DNA from: Pseudomonas taiwanensis
GTDB lineage: Bacteria > Pseudomonadota > Gammaproteobacteria > Pseudomonadales > Pseudomonadaceae
Length of the DNA: 51,361 nt
Assembly: GCF_013393345.1 (NCBI RefSeq)
Contig: NZ_QJRF01000051.1
Coordinates: forward strand, 1 to 51,361
Direction: 5' to 3'
Shown here: positions 18,505 through 27,020 of the stretch, piece by piece
Position numbering within the stretch: position 1 is the stretch's first letter
Layout of the letters: each line of letters begins with the position of its first letter
Translations under genes and position numbers: made by a program
Notes under the pieces: model-generated
What the model saw: the letters and a program-made list of their open reading frames with translations, nothing else
Told to the model about the DNA's origin: nothing
Database searches by the model: none

Positions 18505-19859
18505 TGCACGGCCTCCACGGGGATCAGTTGCTGCTCGGCCGCGGCGGCCTTGAGCATGGTTTCCTGCCAGTACTTGTGTTGCAGCACGAACAGGCCTTCG
18601 TCTTCGGTGCGCACGCCGGAGAGCAGCGGGTGCAGGTCGATTTCCTGGGCAGCGGCATCAGCGCCTTCGACCCAGTGCTCGGCACCACGGGACATGTCGT
18701 TCCAGCCACGGCTGCCCTGGTAGCCCAGTTGGCAGGAGCGGAATTCTTCCAGGTCGTCCGGAGTGGCCATGCCGCTGACGTTGAAGAAGTCTTCGTACTG
18801 GCGGATGCGCTTGGCGCGGGCATCGGCGCTCTCGCCTTTCGGCGCGATGCAGTAGATGGTGATTTCGGTCTGGTTGACGGAGATCGGCCGGGCGATGCGG
18901 ATCTGCGAGCTGAACTGGTCCATCAGGTAGACGTTCGGGTACAGGCAGAGGTTGCGCGAGTTCTCGATCATCCAGTCGGCGCGGGCCTTGCCGAAATCCT
19001 GGGCGAGTTCGTCGCGGCGCTCGTAGAGCGGACGGTCTTCCGGGTTGGCCCAGCGGGTCCAGAGCAGCAGGTGACCGTGATCGAAGGAGTAGAAGCCGCC
19101 GCCGTTCTTGGCCCAGCTGCCGGCGCTCATGGTCTTGATCTCTTCACCCGCCTCGCGCTGCTTGCGCTGGTTCTGGGTGGCAGCGTAGTTCCAGTGCACG
19201 GAGCTCACGTGGTAGCCGTCGGCGCCGTTCTCGGCGGTCAGTTTCCAGTTGCCTTCGTAGATGTAGCTGGAGGAGCCACGCAGGACTTCCAGGCCCTCGG
19301 GGGACTGGTCGACGATCATGTCGATGATCTTGGCGGACTCGCCCAGATGCTCGACCAGGGGCTTCACGTCGGCATTAAGGCTGCCGAAGAGGAAGCCGCG
19401 ATAGGATTCGAAGCGAGCCACTTTCGTCAGGTCGTGGGAGCCTTCGCAGTTGAAGCTGGAGGGATAGCCGGCTTCAGCCGGGTCCTTCACCTTCAGCAGC
19501 TTGCCGGAGTTGTTGAAGGTCCAGCCATGGAACGGGCAGGTATAGGAGGAACGGTTGCCGCTCTTGTGCCGGCACAGCTGCGCGCCGCGATGGCTGCAAG
19601 CGTTCAGGAAAGCGTTGAGTACCCCGTCCTTGTTGCGCGCGATGAAGATCGGCTGGCGCCCCATGTTGAGGGTGAGGTAGTCGTTCTTCTCGGGAATCTG
19701 GCTCTCGTGGGCGAGATAGATCCAGTTGCCCTCGAAGATGTGCTTCATCTCGAGTTCGAACAGGCGCGGGTCGGTGAACATCTCCCGCTTGCAGCGGTAG
19801 ACGCCCTTCTCTTTGTCATCCTCAAGCAGCGAGTGCAGGAAATCGAATCCCAGGGACAT
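18501..19859 (-). CDS. benA: Benzoate 1,2-dioxygenase large subunit BenA
   Basis: The 452-residue catalytic subunit, which adds O2 to benzoate to give the cis-1,2-diol. The Rieske [2Fe-2S] ligands are C88, H90, C108 and H111 (ACSH...CPFH). The mononuclear iron site is visible as H217 and H222 in [15 protein letters not shown], with the carboxylate ligand further on. Length agrees with BenA (about 450). It is the first gene of the operon. Two direct TGCA-N6-GGATA repeats for BenR lie about 64-99 bases upstream of the start. Confidence 0.95.
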   Translation of the reverse strand: MSLGFDFLHSLLEDDKEKGVYRCKREMFTDPRLFELEMKHIFEGNWIYLAHESQIPEKNDYLTLNMGRQPIFIARNKDGVLNAFLNACSHRGAQLCRHKSGNRSSYTCPFHGWTFNNSGKLLKVKDPAEAGYPSSFNCEGSHDLTKVARFESYRGFLFGSLNADVKPLVEHLGESAKIIDMIVDQSPEGLEVLRGSSSYIYEGNWKLTAENGADGYHVSSVHWNYAATQNQRKQREAGEEIKTMSAGSWAKNGGGFYSFDHGHLLLWTRWANPEDRPLYERRDELAQDFGKARADWMIENSRNLCLYPNVYLMDQFSSQIRIARPISVNQTEITIYCIAPKGESADARAKRIRQYEDFFNVSGMATPDDLEEFRSCQLGYQGSRGWNDMSRGAEHWVEGADAAAQEIDLHPLLSGVRTEDEGLFVLQHKYWQETMLKAAAAEQQLIPVEAVQ

Positions 19860-19922
19860 GGCCAGGGCCTCCGTTGTTATTGTTCAGGCCAGGTCAGGTT
19901 AGGGATGCGGGGCAAACGGCAA

Positions 19923-19958
19923 TATCCGCTTTGTGCAGATCGCTATCCGTTTTTTGCA
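19923..19958 (-). promoter_or_regulatory. BenR/XylS-type activator site upstream of benA
   Basis: Read on the minus strand, TGCA-AAAAAC-GGATA (19958-19944) and TGCA-CAAAGC-GGATA (19937-19923) form two direct repeats of 15 bases with a 6-base spacer, a 21-base period. This matches the known TGCA-N6-GGNTA half-site of XylS and BenR, including the same-face spacing of two helical turns. The downstream half is about 64 bases before the benA ATG. The promoter is presumably in between, toward 19880-19915. Confidence 0.85.
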
Positions 19959-20001
19959 AAGCGGTGGTGGATGTCAGGAAAGGTTTGTACGAGCGCAGCT
20001 T

Positions 20002-20097
20002 GTGGGGGCGAATTCATTCGCTGAGGGCAGCGCAGCTGCCCCCATCAAGGTCTCAGGGCAGACCTGCGGTCTGCATAGCGAATGAATTCGCCCCCAC
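20002..20097. repeat. BIME-like REP pair
   Basis: GTGGGGGCGAATTCATTCGC at the left and GCGAATGAATTCGCCCCCAC at the right, between benR and the benA promoter. Confidence 0.85.
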
Positions 20098-20113
20098 AGA
20101 AAAGCAGGAGCGG

Positions 20114-21073
20114 CTACAGTCCCCGCCGCTTCAAGGTGTCCGACGGCAGCTCGCCAAACAGGCCCTTGTAGCTTTCGGAGAAGCGCCCCAGGTGCAGGAA
20201 GCCGTAATCCAGCGCCAGTTCGGTGACGTTGCGGACGTTGCAGCTGGGGTCGGCCAGGCAGGCGCGGATGCGCTCCAGCTTCTTCTGGCGGATGTAGTGC
20301 TTGGGCGTGGTGCCCAGGTGGCGCTCGAACAGCGCGTAGAGGGAGCGAAGGCTCATGCTGGCCTGGCGAGCCAGGAATTCGCTGCTGATGTCCTGTTTCA
20401 GGTTGTGCTCGATGTAGGCCAGGATGCGGTCGAACGAAGCTTCCTGGCAACCCAGGCTCTCGCGACTGACGTTGGTCTTCATCAGGCTGAGCATCTTGCT
20501 CGCGACGATCTGCGCGTAGTGTTCCTGCACCCTCGGCAACTGGTCGCTGGCTTCCGCTTCCTGGCAGACCATCGCCAGCAGGTTGACGAAGCCTTCCAGC
20601 TCGCCGAGCTGATAGTTGTTCTGCAGGAAACGCACGCCGGGGCTCGGCCGTTGCCAGCGCTGCTCATCGCAGACGCCTTCCAGCAGGCTGGTGGGCATCT
20701 TCAGGATGAACTTCTCGCAGTCATCCGAGTAGGTCAGGTCCACCGGGTCATCGGGGTTGATCAACAGCAGCTCGCCGGGGGCCAGGTAGTGCTCCTGCTT
20801 GTGGCCGCGCCAGAGGCAATGGCCGCTGAGGAGAATCTGCAGGTGGTAGATGGTTTCCAGCGCCGGTGAGGTGACGCGCACGGCGCCGCCGTAGCTAATG
20901 CGGCAGAGGTCGAGGTTGGCGAACTTGCGGTGGTTGAGGCTGGCCTCGGGATGGCCTGCGGCGGGCAGGCGAATGCAGTGCGACCCGACATGCTGGTTCA
21001 CATATCCGGACACGGCATAGGGGTCCGCACGCTCGAACACCTTACTGCGTTCACTCAGCAGGCGACTATCCAT
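20114..21073 (-). CDS. benR: AraC/XylS-family activator BenR
   Basis: A 319-residue regulator that activates the ben operon in response to benzoate. The N-terminal ligand/dimer domain holds LAPGELLLINPDDPVDL. The C-terminal AraC domain has two helix-turn-helix units (about residues 215-315: SSEFLARQASMSLRSLYALFERHLG, then NVTELALDYGFLHLGRFSESYKGLFGE). It is transcribed toward benA, with a BIME and the BenR boxes in between. ATG 21073 is used; an alternative GTG lies three codons earlier. Neighbour and site evidence make BenR firm. Confidence 0.92.
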   Translation of the reverse strand: MDSRLLSERSKVFERADPYAVSGYVNQHVGSHCIRLPAAGHPEASLNHRKFANLDLCRISYGGAVRVTSPALETIYHLQILLSGHCLWRGHKQEHYLAPGELLLINPDDPVDLTYSDDCEKFILKMPTSLLEGVCDEQRWQRPSPGVRFLQNNYQLGELEGFVNLLAMVCQEAEASDQLPRVQEHYAQIVASKMLSLMKTNVSRESLGCQEASFDRILAYIEHNLKQDISSEFLARQASMSLRSLYALFERHLGTTPKHYIRQKKLERIRACLADPSCNVRNVTELALDYGFLHLGRFSESYKGLFGELPSDTLKRRGL

Positions 21074-21207
21074 CACAGGCACTCGTTCTAGTTGTTGTAA
21101 GTCGCGAGCGTCATGCCGGTTGGCAAGCGCCCGCGATCATCATTACGCGATTCTATGTGAGGCTTTTCCTACGTGCTGTGGCCAGGGATAAACGGTTGTA
21201 AGTAAGT

Positions 21208-21232
21208 GCGACCGGTTGTAACAACCGGTCGC
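21208..21232. terminator. Perfect 25-base palindrome after pcaK
   Basis: GCGACCGGTTGT, a single A, then ACAACCGGTCGC. It begins 9 bases beyond the pcaK stop in the direction of transcription and lies upstream of benR. It could be a stem-loop ending pcaK transcripts, though no T-tract follows; an operator for benR is the alternative. A related AACGGTTGTAAG stands alongside at 21191-21202. Confidence 0.5.
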
Positions 21233-21240
21233 GAGCCGAC

Positions 21241-22590
21241 TCAAGTCGCGTCGGCGTGACTTACCAGCCCCTTGATGATCACCGCTGTAGTAGCGATGGC
21301 GGCAGGCACCACCAACGCGGTCAACACTTGTTCGAAGTTCCAGCCCAGGCCCAACAGGGTCGCACCGATCCAGGCACCCAGGATGGCGCCGAAGCGGCCG
21401 ATACCAAGCATCCAGGACACACCGGTGGCGCGACCCTGGGTCGGGTAGAAACGCGCCGCCAGGGACGGCATGGCCGATTGCGCGCCGTTGACGCACATGC
21501 CGGCCAGCAGGACCAGGGTGGCCAGCAGGGTCACTTCACCCAGGCTCTGCCCCACGAAATAGGCGAAGACACCGGCCATCAGGTAGAACGCGCCGATCAC
21601 CTTGTGCGGGTTGAAACGGTCCATGGCCCAGCCCACGCCAACGGCGCTGAGCACACCACCGAACTGGAACAGCGCGCCGATGAAAGCGGCCTGTTCCATG
21701 CTCGCGCCACTGTCGCGCATCAGGGTGGGCAGCCAGCTGGTGAGCAGGTAAACGATCACCAGGCCCATGAAATAAGTCAGCCAGAGCAACAGAGTGCCGG
21801 CGCTGTAAGTGCCGGAGAAGATCACCTTGAAGACGTTGCGGCTCTGCACGGTCTTCTGTTCCGGCACGCTGAAGCCGCTGGCGGTCGCCACTTCAGCAGG
21901 CGATATGGGTGCCAGCGCCTTGCGCACTTTGTCCGCGCCCTTGTTGCGTACCACCAGGAAGCGCGCCGATTCCGGCAGCCAGACCAGCAGCACCACGGCG
22001 AGGATCAGCGGCAGGATACCGCCCAGCAGCAGCAAGCTGTGCCAACCGAAAGCCGGGATCATCGAGGCGGAAACGAAACCACCGGAGGCCATGCCGAGGT
22101 TGAAGCCACAGAACATGCTGGTGACCAGCAGCGACTTGAGGCGTTCGGGGGTGTATTCGGAGAGCAGCGTCGTGGCGTTGGGCATGGCGGCGCCCAGGCC
22201 GAGGCCAGTGAGGAAGCGGAGAATCAGAAGTTGTTCGAGGTTGGCGCTGAACGCGGAGATCAGGCTGAACAGCCCGAACAGGAACACCGCTGTCACCAGC
22301 ACCACCTTGCGCCCGAAGCGGTCGGCCATGGGACCCGAGCCGAGGGCGCCGAAGACCATGCCGATGAGCGCGGCGCTCATCACCGGGCCGAGGCTGGCAC
22401 GGTCGATGCCCCAGTCCTGGGTCAGCGCCGGGGCGATGAAGCCCATGGCGGCGGTATCCAGGCCGTCGAGGAACACGATGAGGAAACACAGCAACACGAT
22501 GCGCCATTGGTAGGCGGATAGCGGCTGGGCGTTGATGAAGGATTGAACGTCGAGCGTGCCCGTGGCGGGCAGGTGGGCTGGGCTGGTCAT
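21241..22590 (-). CDS. pcaK: 4-Hydroxybenzoate/protocatechuate MFS transporter PcaK
   Basis: A 449-residue aromatic acid:proton symporter, also linked in the family to chemotaxis toward aromatic acids. The DGLD motif in FLDGLDTAAMGFIAPAL (about residues 32-48) and DRFGRK in the loop 2-3 motif are typical. Length equals known PcaK (448). The ATG at 22590 starts MTSPAHLPATGTLDVQSFINAQPLS; upstream in-frame residues are not conserved-looking. It lies between pcaR and benR on the same strand and is more likely a 4-hydroxybenzoate carrier than a third benzoate one. PcaR-like sites lie about 200 bases upstream. Confidence 0.88.
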   Translation of the reverse strand: MTSPAHLPATGTLDVQSFINAQPLSAYQWRIVLLCFLIVFLDGLDTAAMGFIAPALTQDWGIDRASLGPVMSAALIGMVFGALGSGPMADRFGRKVVLVTAVFLFGLFSLISAFSANLEQLLILRFLTGLGLGAAMPNATTLLSEYTPERLKSLLVTSMFCGFNLGMASGGFVSASMIPAFGWHSLLLLGGILPLILAVVLLVWLPESARFLVVRNKGADKVRKALAPISPAEVATASGFSVPEQKTVQSRNVFKVIFSGTYSAGTLLLWLTYFMGLVIVYLLTSWLPTLMRDSGASMEQAAFIGALFQFGGVLSAVGVGWAMDRFNPHKVIGAFYLMAGVFAYFVGQSLGEVTLLATLVLLAGMCVNGAQSAMPSLAARFYPTQGRATGVSWMLGIGRFGAILGAWIGATLLGLGWNFEQVLTALVVPAAIATTAVIIKGLVSHADAT

Positions 22591-22788
22591 GCAAGAATTC
22601 CTGCTATTGGCCCTCCTCCGCATGCGGACCGTTCTCTGCGGTCTCTGACGGGGAAGACTCGGACTGGACAGGAATGAGGGCGTGCCCGGTGCTTCTGGTG
22701 TCACCGGATCGGACTCTCATTGTTGTTATTGGCCGCGCTGGCTGGTGGCGCGGCTGTGCAGACCATACGAAGAGCGGCCTGGTGGTTC

Positions 22789-22823
22789 AATTCGATAATC
22801 GGCAAAGCGTTCGAATATCGAAC
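22789..22823. promoter_or_regulatory. PcaR-like sites upstream of pcaK
   Basis: TTCGATAATCG at 22791-22801 is followed by the palindrome GTTCGAATATCGAAC at 22809-22823. Both share the TTCGATAATCG element seen in the perfect dyad upstream of pcaR and in the published PcaR site of P. putida (GTTCGATAATCGCAC). They lie about 200-235 bases before the pcaK start. The distance is long for direct control, so a longer leader or a second promoter is possible. Confidence 0.65.
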
Positions 22824-22856
22824 GCATCCTGCAGGCATTGCCCTTGCTGCTCTTCT

Positions 22857-22952
22857 GTGGGGGCGAATTCATTCGCTAAGGGCAGCGCAGCTGCCCCGAA
22901 GAACGCCTCAAGGCAGGCCTGCGGCCTGCATAGCGAATGAATTCGCCCCCAC
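22857..22952. repeat. BIME-like REP pair
   Basis: GTGGGGGCGAATTCATTCGC at the left and GCGAATGAATTCGCCCCCAC at the right, between the pcaR stop and the PcaR-like sites. Outside this element and the sites, nothing is seen in 22591-22973. Confidence 0.85.
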
Positions 22953-22973
22953 AGGAAAAGCGTCACCGCCCGT

Positions 22974-23816
22974 TCAATGGAACAACCGCGTACTCAGGTC
23001 CTTGCTCGCCTCGAGCAGCGCAGGAAGGAAGCGTGTCTCCAGCTCCTGGCGGCTGACGCGACCAACGTGGGTGCCAACGTTCAGCGCAGCGAGCACCTGG
23101 CCAGCGGAATCGCGTACCGGAACCGCCACCGAGCGCAGACCCATCTCCAGTTCCTGGTCGATGATCACCCAGCCCTGGCGGCGGATTTCCGCGATGCTGG
23201 CGCGCAGCCCGTCGACGGTGTGCACGGTGCGGCTCGTCTTCACCTGCAGGTCGGCATGTTCGAGGTAGTCGTCCAGCGCGGCGTCATCCAGGGCGGCCAG
23301 GAGGATGCGGCCCATGGACGTGCAATAGGCCGGCAGCCGGCTGCCGACGCTCAGGTCCACCGAGATCAGCCGATTGGGCGTGGCCGAACGGGCGATGTAG
23401 AGAATCTCGTCGCCTTCCAGGGTGGCCATGGAGCAGGCTTCGTGGAGCTGGTCGCTGAGGCGGTCGAGGATCGGCTGGGCGGTGACCGCCAGCGGCGTCG
23501 ACGACAGGTAGGCGTGGCCGAGGGTCAGGACTTTCGGCAGCAGCGAGTAGGTGCGGCCGTCGGTGGTGACGTAGCCCAGCTTCATCAGGGTGTGCAGGCA
23601 ACGACGCACGGCTGCGCGGGGAATCTCGGTGCGATGGCTGATCTGGGCGATGGTCAGGTGGCGCTTGCGCTCCTGGAACGCATGGATCACCGCCAGGCCG
23701 CGAGCCAGTGAAGTCATGAAGTTGGGATCGCCGGTGAAGGCTTCGATGCGCTTGGCCGGCGAGGCAATGATCGGGGGAGCCAGTGGCGGCAGAGGGGCAC
23801 GCAGTTCTTCGGTCAT
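22974..23816 (-). CDS. pcaR: IclR-family regulator of the beta-ketoadipate pathway, PcaR
   Basis: A 280-residue IclR-type regulator. The N-terminal winged helix-turn-helix is at about residues 35-95 (SLARGLAVIHAFQERKRHLTIAQISHRTEIPRAAVRRCLHTL). The effector domain (110-270) includes LSDQLHEACSMATLEGDEILYIAR and GSRLPAYCTSMGRILLA. PcaR proteins respond to beta-ketoadipate and activate pca genes. Its promoter holds a perfect 12-bp-arm dyad of the PcaR core. PobR/PcaU of Acinetobacter are close relatives, but in Pseudomonas the IclR-type pob/pca regulator next to pcaK is PcaR. Confidence 0.88.
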   Translation of the reverse strand: MTEELRAPLPPLAPPIIASPAKRIEAFTGDPNFMTSLARGLAVIHAFQERKRHLTIAQISHRTEIPRAAVRRCLHTLMKLGYVTTDGRTYSLLPKVLTLGHAYLSSTPLAVTAQPILDRLSDQLHEACSMATLEGDEILYIARSATPNRLISVDLSVGSRLPAYCTSMGRILLAALDDAALDDYLEHADLQVKTSRTVHTVDGLRASIAEIRRQGWVIIDQELEMGLRSVAVPVRDSAGQVLAALNVGTHVGRVSRQELETRFLPALLEASKDLSTRLFH

Positions 23817-23856
23817 TCTTCTTGTCCTTGGTGGATCGTGGTCGCGGCAAGTCGGC

Positions 23857-23884
23857 CGATTATCGAACCAAAGTTCGATAATCG
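23857..23884. promoter_or_regulatory. PcaR operator, perfect inverted repeat
   Basis: CGATTATCGAAC at 23857-23868 and GTTCGATAATCG at 23873-23884, with a CAAA spacer. The right arm continues CAA, so 14 of 15 bases match the known P. putida PcaR site. It lies 41 bases before the pcaR start codon and is probably the autoregulatory site. Confidence 0.8.
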
Positions 23885-24037
23885 CAATTGACCCGGATGC
23901 CTTCGACTCTTACTTTTGCCGCCGCCAACCAGCGCCCCGGTTTGATCAGGTACCTCGGCGCCCGGCAACGGCTCCGCTCAAGAGGCGCAGCCGGATTCCC
24001 CCCCACCGCGGCAAACGTCAACACCCCGGCGTGCCAT

Positions 24038-24134
24038 GTGGGGGCGAATTCATTCGCCAAGGGCCGCACAGCTGGCCCCCTTCAATTCCGAAGGGCAGAC
24101 CTGCGGCCTGCTTAGCGATTGAAATCGCCCCCAC
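24038..24134. repeat. BIME-like REP pair
   Basis: GTGGGGGCGAATTCATTCGC at the left and GCGATTGAAATCGCCCCCAC at the right, between the pcaR promoter and the nitroreductase stop. Confidence 0.85.
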
Positions 24135-24153
24135 AATTTCTGGGACCCGCGCC

Positions 24154-24786
24154 CTACAGCAGCTTGCACACCTCGTCGAAGTCCAGGCGCGGTCCGCGCG
24201 CGTGCAGCTTCGACGGATCGCCATAACCCAGGTTGACGAGGAAGCTGGACTTCACCTGGCTATCCGGGAAGTGCTCCAGCTGGAAGGCATCCGCGCGCCC
24301 GTCGGCGGGGAAGAATTCGTGGTCGACCAGGGCATTGTCGAACCCCGACATCGGCCCGCAGTCCAGCCCCACCGCCCGCGCCGCCAGCATGAAATAGGCC
24401 CCCTGCAAGGAGCTGTTGCGCCGCGCAGTAAGCCCCGCCAGTTCTGGCGTGTTGGCGAACCAGGCACGCGCATCGGTGTGCGGGAAGAGCGTGGGCAGCT
24501 GCTCATAGAACTTCAGGTCGTAGGCAACGATAGCGGTGACCGGAGCCGCCATGGTCTTGTCGATGTTGCCCGGCGCCAGTGCGGGTAACAGGCGCTGTTT
24601 GGCCTCGGGCGTGCGCAGAAAAAGGATCCGCGCTGGACAGCAGTTGGCGCTGGTGGGGCCCCACTTCATGAGGTCATACAGTTCGCGCAACGTATCGTCG
24701 CTCACCGGTTTCTCCAGCCAGGCACTGTAGGTACGTGCCTGGCGGAACAGCAGGTCCATGCCTTCCTCGCTCAATCGCTTGCTCAT
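24154..24786 (-). CDS. RutE/HadB-like nitroreductase (putative malonic semialdehyde reductase)
   Basis: A 210-residue FMN-dependent reductase of the nitroreductase fold. The flavin-site pattern is [17 protein letters not shown] near residues 40-56. [23 protein letters not shown] at the end is typical of RutE-type enzymes, which reduce malonic semialdehyde to 3-hydroxypropionate. The ATG at 24786 is preceded by GAGGAGG at 6 bases. The other rut genes are absent, so the pathway is uncertain. The gene stands alone between two REP pairs. A general nitro- or aldehyde-reductase role is the alternative. Confidence 0.78.
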   Translation of the reverse strand: MSKRLSEEGMDLLFRQARTYSAWLEKPVSDDTLRELYDLMKWGPTSANCCPARILFLRTPEAKQRLLPALAPGNIDKTMAAPVTAIVAYDLKFYEQLPTLFPHTDARAWFANTPELAGLTARRNSSLQGAYFMLAARAVGLDCGPMSGFDNALVDHEFFPADGRADAFQLEHFPDSQVKSSFLVNLGYGDPSKLHARGPRLDFDEVCKLL

Positions 24787-24863
24787 CGCTGCCTCCTCTT
24801 GCCAGGGTGGCCGCACGCTCGTGCGGATGATCTAGAGAGGATAGTCAGCGCAGCGCTCCACCT

Positions 24864-24958
24864 GTGGGGGCGAATTCATTCGCCAGGGGTGGCGAAGCCG
24901 CCCCAGAGCATCTGAAGGGCAGACCTGCGGCTTGCTTGGCGATTGAAATCGCGCCTAC
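24864..24958. repeat. BIME-like REP pair
   Basis: GTGGGGGCGAATTCATTCGC at the left and GCGATTGAAATCGCGCCTAC at the right, the latter slightly diverged. It separates the AEC gene from the nitroreductase gene. Confidence 0.8.
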
Positions 24959-24975
24959 AGAAAGCAGCCCGCGCC

Positions 24976-25905
24976 TCAGGTCAGCAATCCGATGAACAAG
25001 CTGATGCTGACGAACGCCAGCACGGTGCAGACCACCAGCGCCGCGGCGCAGCGACCTTCGAGTCCGAAGCGCTGACCGAGGATCGGGTAGATGCTCATCA
25101 TCGGCGAGCAAGCGAAGAGCACGCCCGCGACTCGCAATGCCGGGTCGACCGGGGGCAGCAACTGGAAGCTGAGCATGACCGCCAGCGGGTGCAGGATCAG
25201 CTTGCCGAGGCTGAGCTGGGACACGTCCTTGACCAGGCCACCGGCTCGCAATCCGTTGAGGCTGGCGCCGATGACGAAGAGCGCGACCGGCGCCGAGGCC
25301 GTCGCTAGCATCTCCACCACCTTGGCCGGCACGCTGGGCAGGCGGACGCCGAGCAGGGCCAATCCCAGGCCGATGCTGATGGAGATGATCACCGGATTGC
25401 GCAGCAGGCGCAGGAAGGTATCCAGCAGGGCCGCGCGCAATCCGCTGCCGTTCTGCCGCCCCATTTCGGCCAGGGCCAGCGCCAGCGGAATCATCAGCAG
25501 GTTCTCCACCAGCATGCCGAGGGCGAGTGCCACCGCTGCCGGCGAGCCGAGGACCATGGCCACGATGGGATAACCGATGAAGCCGCTGTTCGACACCGAC
25601 ATGCCAAGGCCCGCCAGCGCGCTGCCGCTGAGGCTGTCCTTGCGCACCATCCGGGAGAACAGGAAACCGCCCCAGAACACCAGCTGGGACCCGATGCCGT
25701 ACGCCAGCAGGTAGGTGGCGTCGAACACCTCGTCCAGCGGTTTTTCCAACAGTGCGCGTATGACCAGGGCCGGCAAGGCGAAGGTGATGACGAATTTGCC
25801 CATGCCCAGCACCTGCTCCGGACTGACCAGCCGCCCGCGGGCGGACAGGTAGCCGATGCCGATCAGGATGAAGATGGGCGCGGTAATGCCAAGTATCTGA
25901 AGCAT
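24976..25905 (-). CDS. AEC-family transporter (auxin efflux carrier type)
   Basis: A 309-residue inner-membrane protein with about 10 hydrophobic helices in two five-helix halves, a layout typical of AEC transporters that move dicarboxylates or other organic anions. ATG at 25905 (MLQILGITAPIFILIGIGYL) begins in the first helix. The gene starts 14 bases after the ZapE-like gene on the same strand, so it is probably on the pcaHG message. Transport of a carboxylate linked to aromatic catabolism would make sense, but the substrate is not evident from sequence. Confidence 0.82.
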   Translation of the reverse strand: MLQILGITAPIFILIGIGYLSARGRLVSPEQVLGMGKFVITFALPALVIRALLEKPLDEVFDATYLLAYGIGSQLVFWGGFLFSRMVRKDSLSGSALAGLGMSVSNSGFIGYPIVAMVLGSPAAVALALGMLVENLLMIPLALALAEMGRQNGSGLRAALLDTFLRLLRNPVIISISIGLGLALLGVRLPSVPAKVVEMLATASAPVALFVIGASLNGLRAGGLVKDVSQLSLGKLILHPLAVMLSFQLLPPVDPALRVAGVLFACSPMMSIYPILGQRFGLEGRCAAALVVCTVLAFVSISLFIGLLT

Positions 25906-25919
25906 TGGAGGCTCTGCGG

Positions 25920-27020
25920 TCAGCGGCTCCTTTCCCCAGGCTGAACCGGTTTCAATTGCTGCAACCGGCTGCGGGTACGGGAAAAGTCCATATGGGGATT
26001 GCCCCGGCACAGGTCGTCCAGGCTGGCTTCGCTGGCCAGCAGGAGTTGGATTCCCGCGTCGTAGGCGATGTCGATCAGGTTGACGAAGCGCTGTTGCACA
26101 TCGATGGCTTCCTCACCGAGGCAGGGCACGCCGCTGATGGCGAGATGCAGAAAGCGCCTGCTCAGCCAGAGGAAATCGGCGCTGGAATGGGGGCGCCGGC
26201 ACAGCTCGTCGAAATCCAGCCAGGCGCGTTCGGTATCCATGGCGCGCAACCGCAGCGGATGGTGGTTGACCGCCACCACCACATCCCGTTCGGCCGCTGC
26301 GCTCAACCCCAGCTGATGTTCGATCCAGGCCGCATCGGTGGCTGAAAGCGGCCAGCAATAGGTACCCCAGGCTTCGAGTTCTCCGCGCCGCAGGCGGTAG
26401 TCTTCGCCGCCGTCGAGGTTGAGCACGTCGAAGCGTTTTTCGATCAAGGCGATGGCCGGCTGGAAGCGTTCGCGGTACAGCGGGTTCGGGCAGAGGCCGT
26501 CGGGGTCGTAGTTGGAAGTGCAGACCATGCCCACGCCCTCCTCCACCAGCACCTTGAGCAGCCGCCCGAGGAGCACAGCGTCGCCGATGTCGTGGACGTG
26601 GAACTCGTCGAAGCAGAGCAGTCGCGTATCCACTGCCAACGCCCTGGCCGCCAGTGCCAGCGGATCGGGCTGGCCGGCAAAGGCCACCATGCGTTCCTGC
26701 AACTCCTGGAGGAACGCATGGAAGTGCACGCGGCGTTTCGCCGACAGCGGTGCGGCGGCAAAGAAGGCGTCCATCACGAAGCTCTTGCCGCGCCCTACTC
26801 CGCCCCAGAGGTACAGGCCGGCGACGGGACGCCGCAACCAGCCCTTTTTCCCGGCCATGAACGACTCCAGCCATTGCCCGAGATGGGTAATGGCTGTGCG
26901 TTGCGCCGCGTCGGCCCGGTAGCCCCGGGCCTCCAGCAGTGCGTCGAAATGACGTTCGATGCGCTGGCCGACCGTTTCGGCCGGCGCATCGAATGCGGGC
27001 TCCCGCTCTCTAGAAGTCAA
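25920..27020 (-). CDS. AFG1/ZapE-family ATPase
   Basis: A 366-residue P-loop ATPase of the AFG1/ZapE family. Walker A is GGVGRGKS (about residues 73-80), Walker B is LLCFDEFHVHD (about 133-143), and sensor-type residues CTSNYDP follow near 168. ZapE acts at the division ring under stress in E. coli; mitochondrial AFG1 helps remove faulty membrane proteins. Its start codon lies inside the end of pcaG (11-base overlap), so it appears translationally coupled to protocatechuate dioxygenase, an odd partner for a division factor. It may be a second ZapE paralogue with a specialised task. The symbol is withheld for that reason. Confidence 0.85.
   Translation of the reverse strand: MTSREREPAFDAPAETVGQRIERHFDALLEARGYRADAAQRTAITHLGQWLESFMAGKKGWLRRPVAGLYLWGGVGRGKSFVMDAFFAAAPLSAKRRVHFHAFLQELQERMVAFAGQPDPLALAARALAVDTRLLCFDEFHVHDIGDAVLLGRLLKVLVEEGVGMVCTSNYDPDGLCPNPLYRERFQPAIALIEKRFDVLNLDGGEDYRLRRGELEAWGTYCWPLSATDAAWIEHQLGLSAAAERDVVVAVNHHPLRLRAMDTERAWLDFDELCRRPHSSADFLWLSRRFLHLAISGVPCLGEEAIDVQQRFVNLIDIAYDAGIQLLLASEASLDDLCRGNPHMDFSRTRSRLQQLKPVQPGERSR

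Noticed and set aside
18504-20024. 506-codon plus-strand frame opposite benA
   Set aside because: Shadow frame; benA has complete Rieske and iron ligands on the other strand.
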